DNA of 64,000 nucleotides. Source: Collinsella aerofaciens. Its GTDB lineage: Bacteria; Actinomycetota; Coriobacteriia; Coriobacteriales; Coriobacteriaceae. Positions 7,801 through 16,259 of the stretch are shown here, one piece after another. The translations under genes and the position numbers were made by a program. A model generated the notes under the pieces. It ran no database searches. It worked only from the letters and a program-made list of their open reading frames with translations, and was not told the origin of the DNA. Within the stretch, counting starts at the first letter, position 1, and each line of letters opens with the position of its first letter. The DNA is taken from contig RQAP01000002.1 in assembly GCA_008671135.1 (NCBI GenBank), positions 1-64,000 on the forward strand, given 5' to 3'.

Positions 7801-9345
7801 CTAGTCCTTGGGTGTCCAGGACCAGAAGAAGTTGATGAGGGCCACGCGCGAGGCGGTGCCGGTCTTTTTGTTGATCGAGGAAATGTGACGATAGAGCGTG
7901 GAGCGCGAAAGGAAAAGCGTTGTGGCGATGTCCTGAACGCTCTGGTCCGAAACGACCAAGACCTCAAGAATATCGCGCTCGCGCCTTGTAAGCCCAAAGG
8001 TGACGACGAAGGCATCGAGGCGTTCATCGGACGTGGGCTCCGCTGCCTCCACGGGCTCGGGGTCGGAGCATGTGGGCGCAAGATCCCCACCAAGATCGTC
8101 GGTGGCAAGCGGCAGTCCGTCCCGCATCGCGGCATCATCGGCTCGTTGCCCCAACTGCCCCAGCAGCGTAATCGCAATGCCCACAAACATCACGAGCGCC
8201 GCACCGACCGCAGCCAGCACATTTTGACTCGAGATAATCGCCACTGCCGGCGCCGTCACGAACATCGAGCACACGTTGTTGACGACGCGACCCATGCACG
8301 GCCAAAAATATGACCAGCGCGCATAGAGCGAGACGGCGGCATATTTTGTGGTAAAGAACACCACGAAAAAGCCCGAGCCCAGATAAAAGATGATCGTGGC
8401 AGCAAGCTCGTTGCCGCCATTGCCATCGACGATGAGCACAAAGAACGAAAACGTGGACAGTATGGCGGCACATGTCATGCCGATATTCATATACGAGCGG
8501 CCGTGCAGGTCAAATAGTGCGCCAGCGACCAACGAGCTCACGACAAGCAGCAGGCGCGGCCAATCGCCCAAATCGACGGCTCCGACAGCATGCAGGGTCG
8601 TGAAGCCCGCGTTGAGAGCGGCGAATACGCTGGAAAGATACGCCGTCGCCACGGTCAGGCGAACTACGGCGCGACGGAATGCCGCCTTTGCCTCGGGATC
8701 GTCATGCCACTTGGCGCCATATTCCAGAGCATCTACCGAAAGCCCGGCAGCACTGGGTTCAAAGTTGGGATCGGACTCGTCGCGCAGCTTGGCGCGTCGG
8801 GCACCGTGGAGCAACGCCACCTGCGCGATCGCACAGACGACCAGAACAGCCTGCTGAGGAATGCCGACAGGCATCACCATGTGGTTGAGAACCTGCACCA
8901 GAACGCCCATGGCGTAAGAAAGTGCGGCGGCGCGCGCCAAGCAGGGCGTTCGCGCAAAGCGCCTCGCAAAATTTGCATGAGCAGTCGATCCGCAGTAGCC
9001 CAGCGCGCAGCACGCCACCAAACCGCCGGCAATTACCACCTCAACCTGAACCGCCATAATCAACAGCAGCAATGCCGCCACCAGCAAAACGCCCGTGACG
9101 TCACTCGTTGCGTCGATAGCATGGGGACGGCGATAGTACAGAATGGGACGCACAAAGAAGCCAATCACGCTCGCGCCGATGACAAGGCTCTCATAAATAA
9201 CGACCTCGTTCGGAGACACGAACTCGGCCATGCGCACATCAAAAAGATACTCGCACGCCAAAAACGTGAAGAAGAACAGCGCCAGGCATATAATCTCCCG
9301 AATGTCCCGACGCAGATATGCGGTTGTGTCTCCCATGCCCCTCAT
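7801..9345 (-). CDS. Membrane-bound LuxR-family regulator, multi-TM
   Basis: 514 aa. Residues of about 15-420 hold ten to twelve hydrophobic segments in an MFS-like pattern. A linker follows, and then a LuxR/GerE helix-turn-helix (about 435-500) with the core T-R-R-E-R-D-I-L-E and I-A-T-x-L-F-L-S-R-S-T-L-Y-R-H. Regulators of this build, a membrane domain joined directly to a LuxR domain, are common in Coriobacteriia such as Eggerthella and usually sit beside the genes they control. The ligand is unknown. The ATG at 9343-9345 has a GGGGG site upstream. A TTG seven codons earlier is possible. No target gene is obvious nearby. Confidence 0.85.
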   Translation of the reverse strand: MRGMGDTTAYLRRDIREIICLALFFFTFLACEYLFDVRMAEFVSPNEVVIYESLVIGASVIGFFVRPILYYRRPHAIDATSDVTGVLLVAALLLLIMAVQVEVVIAGGLVACCALGYCGSTAHANFARRFARTPCLARAAALSYAMGVLVQVLNHMVMPVGIPQQAVLVVCAIAQVALLHGARRAKLRDESDPNFEPSAAGLSVDALEYGAKWHDDPEAKAAFRRAVVRLTVATAYLSSVFAALNAGFTTLHAVGAVDLGDWPRLLLVVSSLVAGALFDLHGRSYMNIGMTCAAILSTFSFFVLIVDGNGGNELAATIIFYLGSGFFVVFFTTKYAAVSLYARWSYFWPCMGRVVNNVCSMFVTAPAVAIISSQNVLAAVGAALVMFVGIAITLLGQLGQRADDAAMRDGLPLATDDLGGDLAPTCSDPEPVEAAEPTSDERLDAFVVTFGLTRRERDILEVLVVSDQSVQDIATTLFLSRSTLYRHISSINKKTGTASRVALINFFWSWTPKD

Positions 9346-9530
9346 GGTTAACCCCCAGCCGTTCAATTGTCTGGAAATCTATTTTAATAAAGAACCAGTC
9401 TCAATATCGAAGCCAGGCTCGAAATGCTGCCAATTCGACCCCAGCCGTCCACATCACGCCGCGATTTTGAGCCGCATGGACCAGAAGGGACGCGCGCGAT
9501 CTCTAGCTCGGCCAGGAGTGTCTCCAACTA

Positions 9531-9561
9531 CCACTCATTTAAGTACGTCCCCAATGAGTGG
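9531..9561. repeat. 13-nt-loop REP, copy R2
   Basis: CCACTCATT / AATGAGTGG arms around the loop TAAGTACGTCCCC. The arms differ from those of R1 on both sides but still pair. The gene-free stretch 9346-9733 otherwise holds only R3 and the ribosome site of the next gene. Confidence 0.8.
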
Positions 9562-9579
9562 CCGAAGAGTGTCCCCCGC

Positions 9580-9614
9580 GACTAGTCGTTTGAGAACGTC
9601 CCCAACGACTAGTC
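9580..9614. repeat. 13-nt-loop REP, copy R3
   Basis: Perfect 11-bp arms GACTAGTCGTT / AACGACTAGTC around TGAGAACGTCCCC. It lies 19 bp from R2 in the same orientation, making a tandem REP pair. Confidence 0.85.
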
Positions 9615-9733
9615 AAAAAATGGGCCATGTGTCCCAGTTGTGGAGACTCCTTGAGCCGTCTGGGTATCGCGAAGGATCGCGCACTCCCCCATCATCAAAA
9701 GCGACACACGCTACCAGTTGATGGGAGGCAGCC

Positions 9734-10471
9734 ATGGGCTTCTTTGACAAGATGTTCGAGAAGAAAGAGTGCGCGATTTGCGGTACCGAGCTGGGACTTC
9801 TAGGTAAGACAAAAATCAATGAAGGCTACCTGTGCAAAGAGTGCGCCGGCAAGCTCTCCCCCTACTTTCACGGCTATCGCTCCAGCACCGCGGACGATAT
9901 CCGTGAGCAACTCGCCTACCGCGAGGCCAACGCCGAACGCCTGTCTTCGTTCAACCCCACGCGCACGCTTTCTGCCGGGCGCACCAATATTATGCTCGAT
10001 GAGGACGCGGGCCTGCTGATCATCACTTCGCAGAGCCGCTGGCGCGACGCCAATCCCGACATCATCGAGTTCTCGCAGGTACTCGGCTGCGATATGGATA
10101 TCGACGAGCAACGCACCGAGATCTATCGCGAGACCAAGGACGGCGAGCGCGAGAGCTACAACCCGCCGCGCTACGACCTGGATTACGACTTTAATCTGAC
10201 CATCCACGTCAACACGCCGTACTTTACCGAGATCAACCTGCGCGTGAACGACTCCACCATCGATCAGCGCGGCTCCATCGAATATCGCGAGGCCAAGCGC
10301 CAGGCAACCGAAGTCCGCGATGCGCTGGTGCAGCTGCGCCAGGAGACGCGCGACAGCGTCGTGGCCGCCAAAGCCCCCAAGACCGCGGTGACCTGCCCCT
10401 TCTGCGGAGCCACCACCATTCCCGATGCCAGCGGGCGCTGCGAATACTGCGGCGGCGCCATCGGCGCATAG
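9734..10471 (+). CDS. DUF4428-like protein with two zinc-binding ends
   Basis: 245 aa. The N-terminus has C-A-I-C-G ... C-K-E-C, as in DUF4428 proteins. The middle (about 50-200) looks like a small beta-rich PH-like or SHOCT-associated domain. The C-terminus is a zinc ribbon (C-P-F-C-G ... C-E-Y-C-G). Function is unknown. The start follows GGGAGG. It is the first of three plus-strand genes, all with zinc ribbons, with only 24 and 48 bases between them, so they are probably one operon. Confidence 0.75.
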   Translation: MGFFDKMFEKKECAICGTELGLLGKTKINEGYLCKECAGKLSPYFHGYRSSTADDIREQLAYREANAERLSSFNPTRTLSAGRTNIMLDEDAGLLIITSQSRWRDANPDIIEFSQVLGCDMDIDEQRTEIYRETKDGERESYNPPRYDLDYDFNLTIHVNTPYFTEINLRVNDSTIDQRGSIEYREAKRQATEVRDALVQLRQETRDSVVAAKAPKTAVTCPFCGATTIPDASGRCEYCGGAIGA

Positions 10472-10495
10472 CCCCCGGCACGGAAAGGACCGATC

Positions 10496-11818
10496 ATGGC
10501 CTTCGAGAGCGTTAACTATCAGTGCCCTGCCTGCGGTGGCCCCTTGCATTTTGCCAGTGCCGAGCAAAAGCTCGTCTGCGACTACTGCGATTCTCGTTTT
10601 GAAGTCGAAGAAGTCGAGGCCCTCTATCGCGAGCGCCAGGACAAGGCAGATGCCAAAGCCGATGCAGCAGCCGCAACGCCCAAGCCCGTCGCCGACGACG
10701 CGGTGCAGGAACTCGCCCAAAACGCCGGCTACATCTGCTCGTCGTGCGGCGCCGAGCTCGTGTCCGACGGCACCGTCGCCGTCACCACCTGCCCGTACTG
10801 CGGCAACTCCGCCGTGGCGCCCGGCCAACTCTCTGGCGACTTCTCGCCCGACCTGGTGATTCCGTTTAAGCTCGGGCGCGATGACGTCACGGCCGCACTC
10901 AAGGAACACTACAAGGGCAAGATCTTGCTGCCCAAGAGCTTTGTCACCGGCAACCACATCGATGAGGTCCAAGGTGTCTACGTGCCGTTTTGGCTCTACG
11001 GCGCCCGCGTTGACGGCGAAGTGTACTTTGACGCGACCAACGAGACCGTGACCGAGGAATCCGACCGCACCGTCACGACCACCGACCACTACGATGCCTA
11101 TCGCAAGGGCAATATCTCGTTTAAGCGCGTGCCCGTCGACGGATCATCCAAGATGCCCGACGGCCACATGGACGCCATCGAGCCGTTTGACTACGACGCA
11201 CTGCGTCCGTTCTCGGTCGCATATATGCCCGGCTACATCGCCAACCGTTACGACGAGGACTGCGAGACCTGCAAGGCGCGCGCCGAACGCCGTATGGAAG
11301 AAAGCACAATCTCGGCCCTGCGCGAGACCGTCGTCGACGAATACGACGATGCCACGGTCGAAAGCAAGCAGCTCGACTACACCTGGGAAGACAGCGACTA
11401 CGCCCTGTTCCCCGTCTGGATGCTCTCCACCTCGTGGAACGGCAAGAGCTACCTGTTTGCCATGAACGGCCAGACCGGCCGCTTGGTCGGCGAGCTCCCC
11501 TGCTCCAAGCCCAAGCTCGCCATCGCCTCGGTGCTGTTCTTTGTGATCGGATTTGTCCTCTCCCAGATCCTCTTCATGGGTGAGAACGCCTTCGATCCGG
11601 ATTACCTCACCTTTGATATCGAGGGCATCCTCATCAACATCGTCGCGCCGCTGATCATCGTGGTCATCGCAGACGTGCTGCTGGTGGGCCAGCTCAAGAC
11701 GGCCAACGAGGCCACCCACGCCGATTGCTACTGTGGCGAGCTCGACCTGACCGAGAAGCACGACACCTTCAGCCACACCGAGACCACCGTTGTCATGAAG
11801 GACGACAAGGACGATTAA
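10496..11818 (+). CDS. TFIIB-type zinc-ribbon membrane protein (YdjG-like)
   Basis: 440 aa. The N-terminal ribbon C-P-A-C-G ... C-D-Y-C is followed by a second one (C-S-S-C-G ... C-P-Y-C-G, about residues 82-103), a long soluble part, and two membrane segments (about 335-355 and 375-395). The architecture matches the Bacillus YdjG type, whose gene neighbours an SPFH gene (ydjI) in a membrane-stress operon with pspA. Here an SPFH gene also follows directly. There is no pspA in the window. A role in envelope stress is inferred from this synteny. Confidence 0.75.
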   Translation: MAFESVNYQCPACGGPLHFASAEQKLVCDYCDSRFEVEEVEALYRERQDKADAKADAAAATPKPVADDAVQELAQNAGYICSSCGAELVSDGTVAVTTCPYCGNSAVAPGQLSGDFSPDLVIPFKLGRDDVTAALKEHYKGKILLPKSFVTGNHIDEVQGVYVPFWLYGARVDGEVYFDATNETVTEESDRTVTTTDHYDAYRKGNISFKRVPVDGSSKMPDGHMDAIEPFDYDALRPFSVAYMPGYIANRYDEDCETCKARAERRMEESTISALRETVVDEYDDATVESKQLDYTWEDSDYALFPVWMLSTSWNGKSYLFAMNGQTGRLVGELPCSKPKLAIASVLFFVIGFVLSQILFMGENAFDPDYLTFDIEGILINIVAPLIIVVIADVLLVGQLKTANEATHADCYCGELDLTEKHDTFSHTETTVVMKDDKDD

Positions 11819-11866
11819 CCATCCTGACCAATACCACCCGGCCTTTGACGAGAAAGGAAGATCACC

Positions 11867-13108
11867 ATGGGACTCTTGAAAGCTGGATTGGGTGCTGCCG
11901 GCGGCGTCATGGCCGACCAGTGGAAGGAATTTATCTACTGCGAATCGATGCCCGCTGACGTCTTGGCCTGCAAGGGCAGCAAGCGCACCGGCGGCCGCAG
12001 CTCCAACACGCGCGGCGAGGACAACGTCATCTCCAACGGCTCGGTCATCGCCGTCAACGACGGCCAGGGCATGCTCGTGGTGCAAAACGGCAAGATCATC
12101 GAAGTCGCGCTGGAGCCCGGTGAGTTAGTCTTTGACACCGGCAGCGAGCCGAGCGTCTTTAGCGGCAACCTGGGCGATTCCATCAAGGAGACCTTCGCCA
12201 ATATCGGCAGCCGCTTTACCTTTGGCGGCGACGCGGGCAAGGACCAGCGTGTCTACTTCATCAACACCAAGGAGATCATCGGCAACAAGTACGGCACCGC
12301 CTCGCCCGTGCCCTTCCGCGTGGTCGATAACAACATTGGCCTGGACGTCGACATCTCCGTGCGCTGCAACGGCGAGTATTCGTACCGCATCACCAACCCG
12401 CTGCTGTTCTACACCAACGTATGCGGCAACGTGACCGATAGCTACACGCGCGACAAGATCGACAGCCAGCTTAAGTCCGAGCTGCTCACCGCCCTGCAGC
12501 CCGCCTTTGCCAAAATCTCGGAGATGGGCATCCGCTACAGCGCCATCCCCGGCCACACCACCGAGCTCGCCCGCGCGCTCAACGAGGTCCTCTCTGCCGA
12601 CTGGCGTGACCTGCGCGGCGTTGAGATCGTAAGCTTTGGCGTCAACTCCATCGCCGCCTCGCAAGAAGACGAGCAGATGATCAAGGACCTGCAGAAGGCC
12701 GCGGTCATGCGCGATCCCACCATGGCAGCAGCCAACATCGCCAGCGCCCAGAGCGACGCGATGCGCGCGGCGGCCGCTAACCCCAACGGCGCAATGGCCG
12801 GCTTTATGGGCATGGGCATGGCAGGTGGCATGGGCGGCATGAACGCCAGCCAGCTGTTCGCCGCCGGCCAGGCACAGCAGCAGGCCGCCCCGCAGCCGGC
12901 TCCGGCTCCCGCCCCCGCACCGGCTCCCGCCGCCGCACCTGCGGCCGGCACGTGGACTTGCAGCTGCGGCGCCACCAACACCGGCAAGTTCTGCTCCGAG
13001 TGCGGCAGTCCCGCACCCGCCCCGGCACCGGCAAAGTGGTTCTGCCCCAACTGCGGCAGCGAAAACGGCGGCAAGTTCTGCAGCAACTGCGGAACGCCCC
13101 GGCCCTAG
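11867..13108 (+). CDS. SPFH-domain protein with two C-terminal zinc ribbons
   Basis: 413 aa. The body (about 1-290) is an SPFH (stomatin/flotillin) domain of the soluble YdjI or 'virion core protein' type, without a membrane anchor. A Met/Gly-rich stretch and an Ala/Pro linker (about 295-360) lead to two zinc ribbons (C-S-C-G ... C-S-E-C-G and C-P-N-C-G ... C-S-N-C-G). The start follows AGAAAGGAAG. As the last member of the zinc-ribbon group it may form oligomers at the membrane through the gene-10496 product. The substrate is unknown. Confidence 0.85.
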   Translation: MGLLKAGLGAAGGVMADQWKEFIYCESMPADVLACKGSKRTGGRSSNTRGEDNVISNGSVIAVNDGQGMLVVQNGKIIEVALEPGELVFDTGSEPSVFSGNLGDSIKETFANIGSRFTFGGDAGKDQRVYFINTKEIIGNKYGTASPVPFRVVDNNIGLDVDISVRCNGEYSYRITNPLLFYTNVCGNVTDSYTRDKIDSQLKSELLTALQPAFAKISEMGIRYSAIPGHTTELARALNEVLSADWRDLRGVEIVSFGVNSIAASQEDEQMIKDLQKAAVMRDPTMAAANIASAQSDAMRAAAANPNGAMAGFMGMGMAGGMGGMNASQLFAAGQAQQQAAPQPAPAPAPAPAPAAAPAAGTWTCSCGATNTGKFCSECGSPAPAPAPAKWFCPNCGSENGGKFCSNCGTPRP

Positions 13109-13188
13109 CCCCTCTATCTGGTAATTGGCGGGGGATCCGCCACCCCCGCATTTGCTTCTATGGGTTTCGTTCGATGAAGGAGGACACC

Positions 13189-14031
13189 ATGAAGACAACG
13201 TTCAAAAAGTCCGTACTCGCATTTCTGACATGCGTCCTGGCGCTCGCCTTTGCCCTGACGGGCTGCAGCGGCGGCGGCAAAGACCCCAAGGCTAACTTCG
13301 TCGGCAGCTGGCAGTACTCGGGTGGAACCTTGGATGGCGAAGAGCTCACCGATGAGTACATGGATATGCTCAAGGAGTGGGGCCTCAACTGCGTCCTGAT
13401 CCTCGACGAGGACGGCACAGGCGTCCTCGATATGTTCCTTGAGGTCGCCGACCTGAAATGGGAAGCCAAGGACGCCACCGCCGTAACGATCACCGCCGAA
13501 GATGAGTCGCACGACCTGAAGCTCAAGGACGACAAGCTCGTCCTTGAGGTGGAAGGCGACAAGCTTATCTTCACCAAGTCCGACAAGGATCTGTCCGGCA
13601 CGGTGAAGAAGGATCGCGAGGCGGCCGAGAAGGAAGAAGAGGTCGATGAGGCCGTCGAAGACGACGACGTCCAGAGTGTCGAAATCTCCCCCGCCGTCAC
13701 CGTCGCCGATGACGATCTGTGCACCATCACCATCACCGAGAAATTCAAGGACGACTGGGGCGACATCGGCTTTGTCGTCAACATCACCAACAAGAGCGAC
13801 AAGGACCTGACCTTCTACGCTCCTTCCGGCAAGACCAACGTCAACGGCACTATGAAGGAACCCTGGTTCTCGGCTAACCTGATGCCCGGCACCAGCGCCA
13901 CCGAGGAATTCACGTTCTCGAGCGGCGAGCTTGACAGCCTTGACGACCTGGTCAATACGACCATCGGCATCGACGCCTACCTGACCGATTCCTACGAGGA
14001 CGTCGCCTCCTACAGCGCAACCATCGCGTAG
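13189..14031 (+). CDS. Putative lipoprotein with acidic linker
   Basis: 280 aa. A signal peptide ends in the lipobox L-T-G-C (Cys about 24). The first domain (about 30-140) resembles lipocalin-like or DUF5640-type folds that start with F-V-G-S-W. A strongly acidic linker (about 145-170) follows, and then a beta-sandwich-like domain (about 170-280). The domain names are tentative. GAAGGAGG lies before the ATG. An intrinsic terminator follows the gene. It may be transcribed with the SPFH group or on its own. Confidence 0.8.
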   Translation: MKTTFKKSVLAFLTCVLALAFALTGCSGGGKDPKANFVGSWQYSGGTLDGEELTDEYMDMLKEWGLNCVLILDEDGTGVLDMFLEVADLKWEAKDATAVTITAEDESHDLKLKDDKLVLEVEGDKLIFTKSDKDLSGTVKKDREAAEKEEEVDEAVEDDDVQSVEISPAVTVADDDLCTITITEKFKDDWGDIGFVVNITNKSDKDLTFYAPSGKTNVNGTMKEPWFSANLMPGTSATEEFTFSSGELDSLDDLVNTTIGIDAYLTDSYEDVASYSATIA

Positions 14032-14084
14032 CGGCAGACATCGACGGCCGCGGATTGGCGGATACATCCGCGCACATGTCAGGC

Positions 14085-14122
14085 GGGGCCGCAGGAGTTG
14101 ATCCTGCGGCCCCGTCGTTTTT
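14085..14122 (+). terminator. Intrinsic terminator
   Basis: A 12-bp perfect GC-rich stem (14085-14096 with 14102-14113) is followed by GTCGTTTTT. It ends the lipoprotein transcript. Confidence 0.9.
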
Positions 14123-14142
14123 GTGCCGATGCGTAACGAGCG

Positions 14143-14763
14143 CTAGCGCTCCATATTGGGAACGATGCTGCCCTCCGTTACTGCGCGCACGGCCAAGCGC
14201 ATGATGTTGTCGTAGCCGGTCTTGTTGAGGATCTCCGAAATGCGGCGCTTGATGGTGCCCTCGCTCATAAACAGCTCGGCCGCGATCTCGCGGCGGCTCT
14301 TGCCCTCGCAGGCAAGGCGCAAAATCGATAGCTCAACATCGTCGAGTGCCGCCGTGCCCGAAAAAATGCTCTCGGGCGGCTTGGGAAACGTGCAGTAGCC
14401 CGCCAACGTGGAGCGCATCACGGCGAACAGCTCGTCGATACCGACGTTCTTGTACACAAAGCTATCGACGCCCGCCTCGCGGGCCTGATCGACAAAGGTA
14501 ATCTCGGGCATGCCGGTCATGATAATGATGCGACACTCGGGCAGCCGCTCCTTGATGCGCGCCGCCGCCACGATGCCGTTTGAATCGTGTTCGGTGCACA
14601 CGTCCATCAGTATCATGTCCGGGCGCTCCTTGAGCGCGACACCCAAGGCCTCGGAGGCATCGGCAATCGCGGCGACAACGGTCATATCGGGCTGGTCGCC
14701 AACGGAGCGCGCCAGGCTCTCGCGCAAGATAGCTTGGTCTTCGACGATAAGGACGCGAATCAT
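14143..14763 (-). CDS. NarL/LuxR-type response regulator
   Basis: 206 aa. The receiver domain has the acidic pair E8-D9 and the phospho-acceptor Asp in I-L-M-D-V-C, followed by a LuxR helix-turn-helix (about 140-200, with the core S-R-R-E-I-A-A-E-L-F-M-S-E-G-T-I-K). It is the output partner of the histidine kinase just upstream, whose stop overlaps this start as ATGA. It is the last of three genes in one minus-strand operon. Confidence 0.93.
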   Translation of the reverse strand: MIRVLIVEDQAILRESLARSVGDQPDMTVVAAIADASEALGVALKERPDMILMDVCTEHDSNGIVAAARIKERLPECRIIIMTGMPEITFVDQAREAGVDSFVYKNVGIDELFAVMRSTLAGYCTFPKPPESIFSGTAALDDVELSILRLACEGKSRREIAAELFMSEGTIKRRISEILNKTGYDNIMRLAVRAVTEGSIVPNMER

Positions 14764-16259
14764 GAGTTTCTCCTTTGAGCTGTGGCGCTGGCGTTGAGCG
14801 GGATGGACACCGCAAGCGTAAAGGGCGGGGCGGCATGGATTTCCAGGCAGCCGCCCAGATCTTGCGCGACATGCCTCATACCTGGAATACCCGTTCCCTC
14901 GCGATACGATACGGGTGCCGGGGACCCGTCGTTAGAAATCGTCATGTGCGCGATGCCGTCAGCATCCGCCCCCTCCTGCCACAGGCGCACATGGACCCGA
15001 TGCGCTTGCGCATGCTTGGTGGCATTGGTCGAGGCTTCGCGGATAATCTGCAGAAAGGCTGCAGCGACACGCGCGTCCTCAGGCAGCGCCCCCTCAACAT
15101 CGATCTGCACACTCACCAGGCCAAAAGCATGGACGATATCACCCAGCTGCTCTGCAGGCTCGCTGGCACCACCACTGCGCAAATCGGCGGCAATTGAGCG
15201 TAGCAACGGGTCGATCTGCTCGAGCGACTCATCGTCCAGACGCCCCTCCTCCAAATAGCGATGAAGAATGGACAGGCGCTGCCCGATCACATCGTGAACG
15301 CGGGCGCGCATACGTAGGTAGGCCGCATTGTCGGCAACCTTTTTAACTTCTTCGATCTGGGACTGGAGCTCTTGGCCCGCAAGCTCAAGCAGGTGGTTTG
15401 CTTGCGCCAAGCGGTCGTAGGCGCGTGCGTATTCCGTCACGTCCAGTCCGATAATGCGCTCAAAGAGGCGGCCCGAAACCATAACCTCGTCGTGCACAAA
15501 TAGGCGAATCTCGGCGGGAGAAATCTCGATCACCGCGCGAGCCTCACCAAAACGGTCCAAGTTAATCCGCACGCGATTCCTACTGCTTTCGGGCATTTGC
15601 ATGCTAAGTTTGCGCAGGTCGTTCCATGTGCCGCTCATGTCACCTAGATCGGTGGGCATATGAAGTTCCACCAGGTTTTTGCGCATGCAGCGGTTCATGA
15701 GCAGCGGACGGCCCCTCGGGTCCAGATACAGGATGCCCACGGGAATCACGTTGATGGTTTCGATCGTCGAGAACGCGGTGATATCCTCCTGGCGGTTGCG
15801 GACATCCATCAAGAGCGCCGCAATGGAGCGGAACAGGAAAAACGCTCCCTCTGCGATAAGGACCGTGGTCCACGCCGAGCCCATGGCAAAAACCACCGGC
15901 GGTGTAACGGCGACAACAAGCAGCAGCTCGGCCAGCATGACAGGGCGACGATAGCGCACCATAAGCACCACGCCGTAGGCAAAGATCACGGCATTGAGCC
16001 ACAGCGCTCCGCCCATTGCCTTGGCGCAAACGTCAAGCGGCGCCACCAGATACGAGCCAGATGACGCGAATAAGATGAGCGCCGAAATAACTAGGTGAAG
16101 CACAAGGCTCGCCTCGTAGGCACAAATCACCTTACGGTTATAGGACGAGCGGCGCGATGAAATGAGCGGGACGTGGATCGTCTGCAGACACGCAGCCAGG
16201 GCAAAGACAACATCGAGCGCAACGATTTGGGGAAGGATGAGCGAAATCTGCATCGTCAC
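14760..16259 (-). CDS. Membrane sensor histidine kinase (HisKA_3-like)
   Basis: 499 aa. Several N-terminal membrane segments (about 5-150), a PAS-like middle part (about 165-290), a coiled coil, the phospho-acceptor region R-A-R-V-H-D-V-I-G-Q-R-L, and a C-terminal ATPase with the N-box (E-A-S-T-N-A-T-K-H) and a G-rich lid. The likely start is a GTG at 16257-16259 that overlaps the stop of the gene before it (GTGA), which points to coupled translation. An ATG six bases later is possible. It pairs with the response regulator that follows. Confidence 0.88.
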   Translation of the reverse strand: MTMQISLILPQIVALDVVFALAACLQTIHVPLISSRRSSYNRKVICAYEASLVLHLVISALILFASSGSYLVAPLDVCAKAMGGALWLNAVIFAYGVVLMVRYRRPVMLAELLLVVAVTPPVVFAMGSAWTTVLIAEGAFFLFRSIAALLMDVRNRQEDITAFSTIETINVIPVGILYLDPRGRPLLMNRCMRKNLVELHMPTDLGDMSGTWNDLRKLSMQMPESSRNRVRINLDRFGEARAVIEISPAEIRLFVHDEVMVSGRLFERIIGLDVTEYARAYDRLAQANHLLELAGQELQSQIEEVKKVADNAAYLRMRARVHDVIGQRLSILHRYLEEGRLDDESLEQIDPLLRSIAADLRSGGASEPAEQLGDIVHAFGLVSVQIDVEGALPEDARVAAAFLQIIREASTNATKHAQAHRVHVRLWQEGADADGIAHMTISNDGSPAPVSYREGTGIPGMRHVAQDLGGCLEIHAAPPFTLAVSIPLNASATAQRRNS

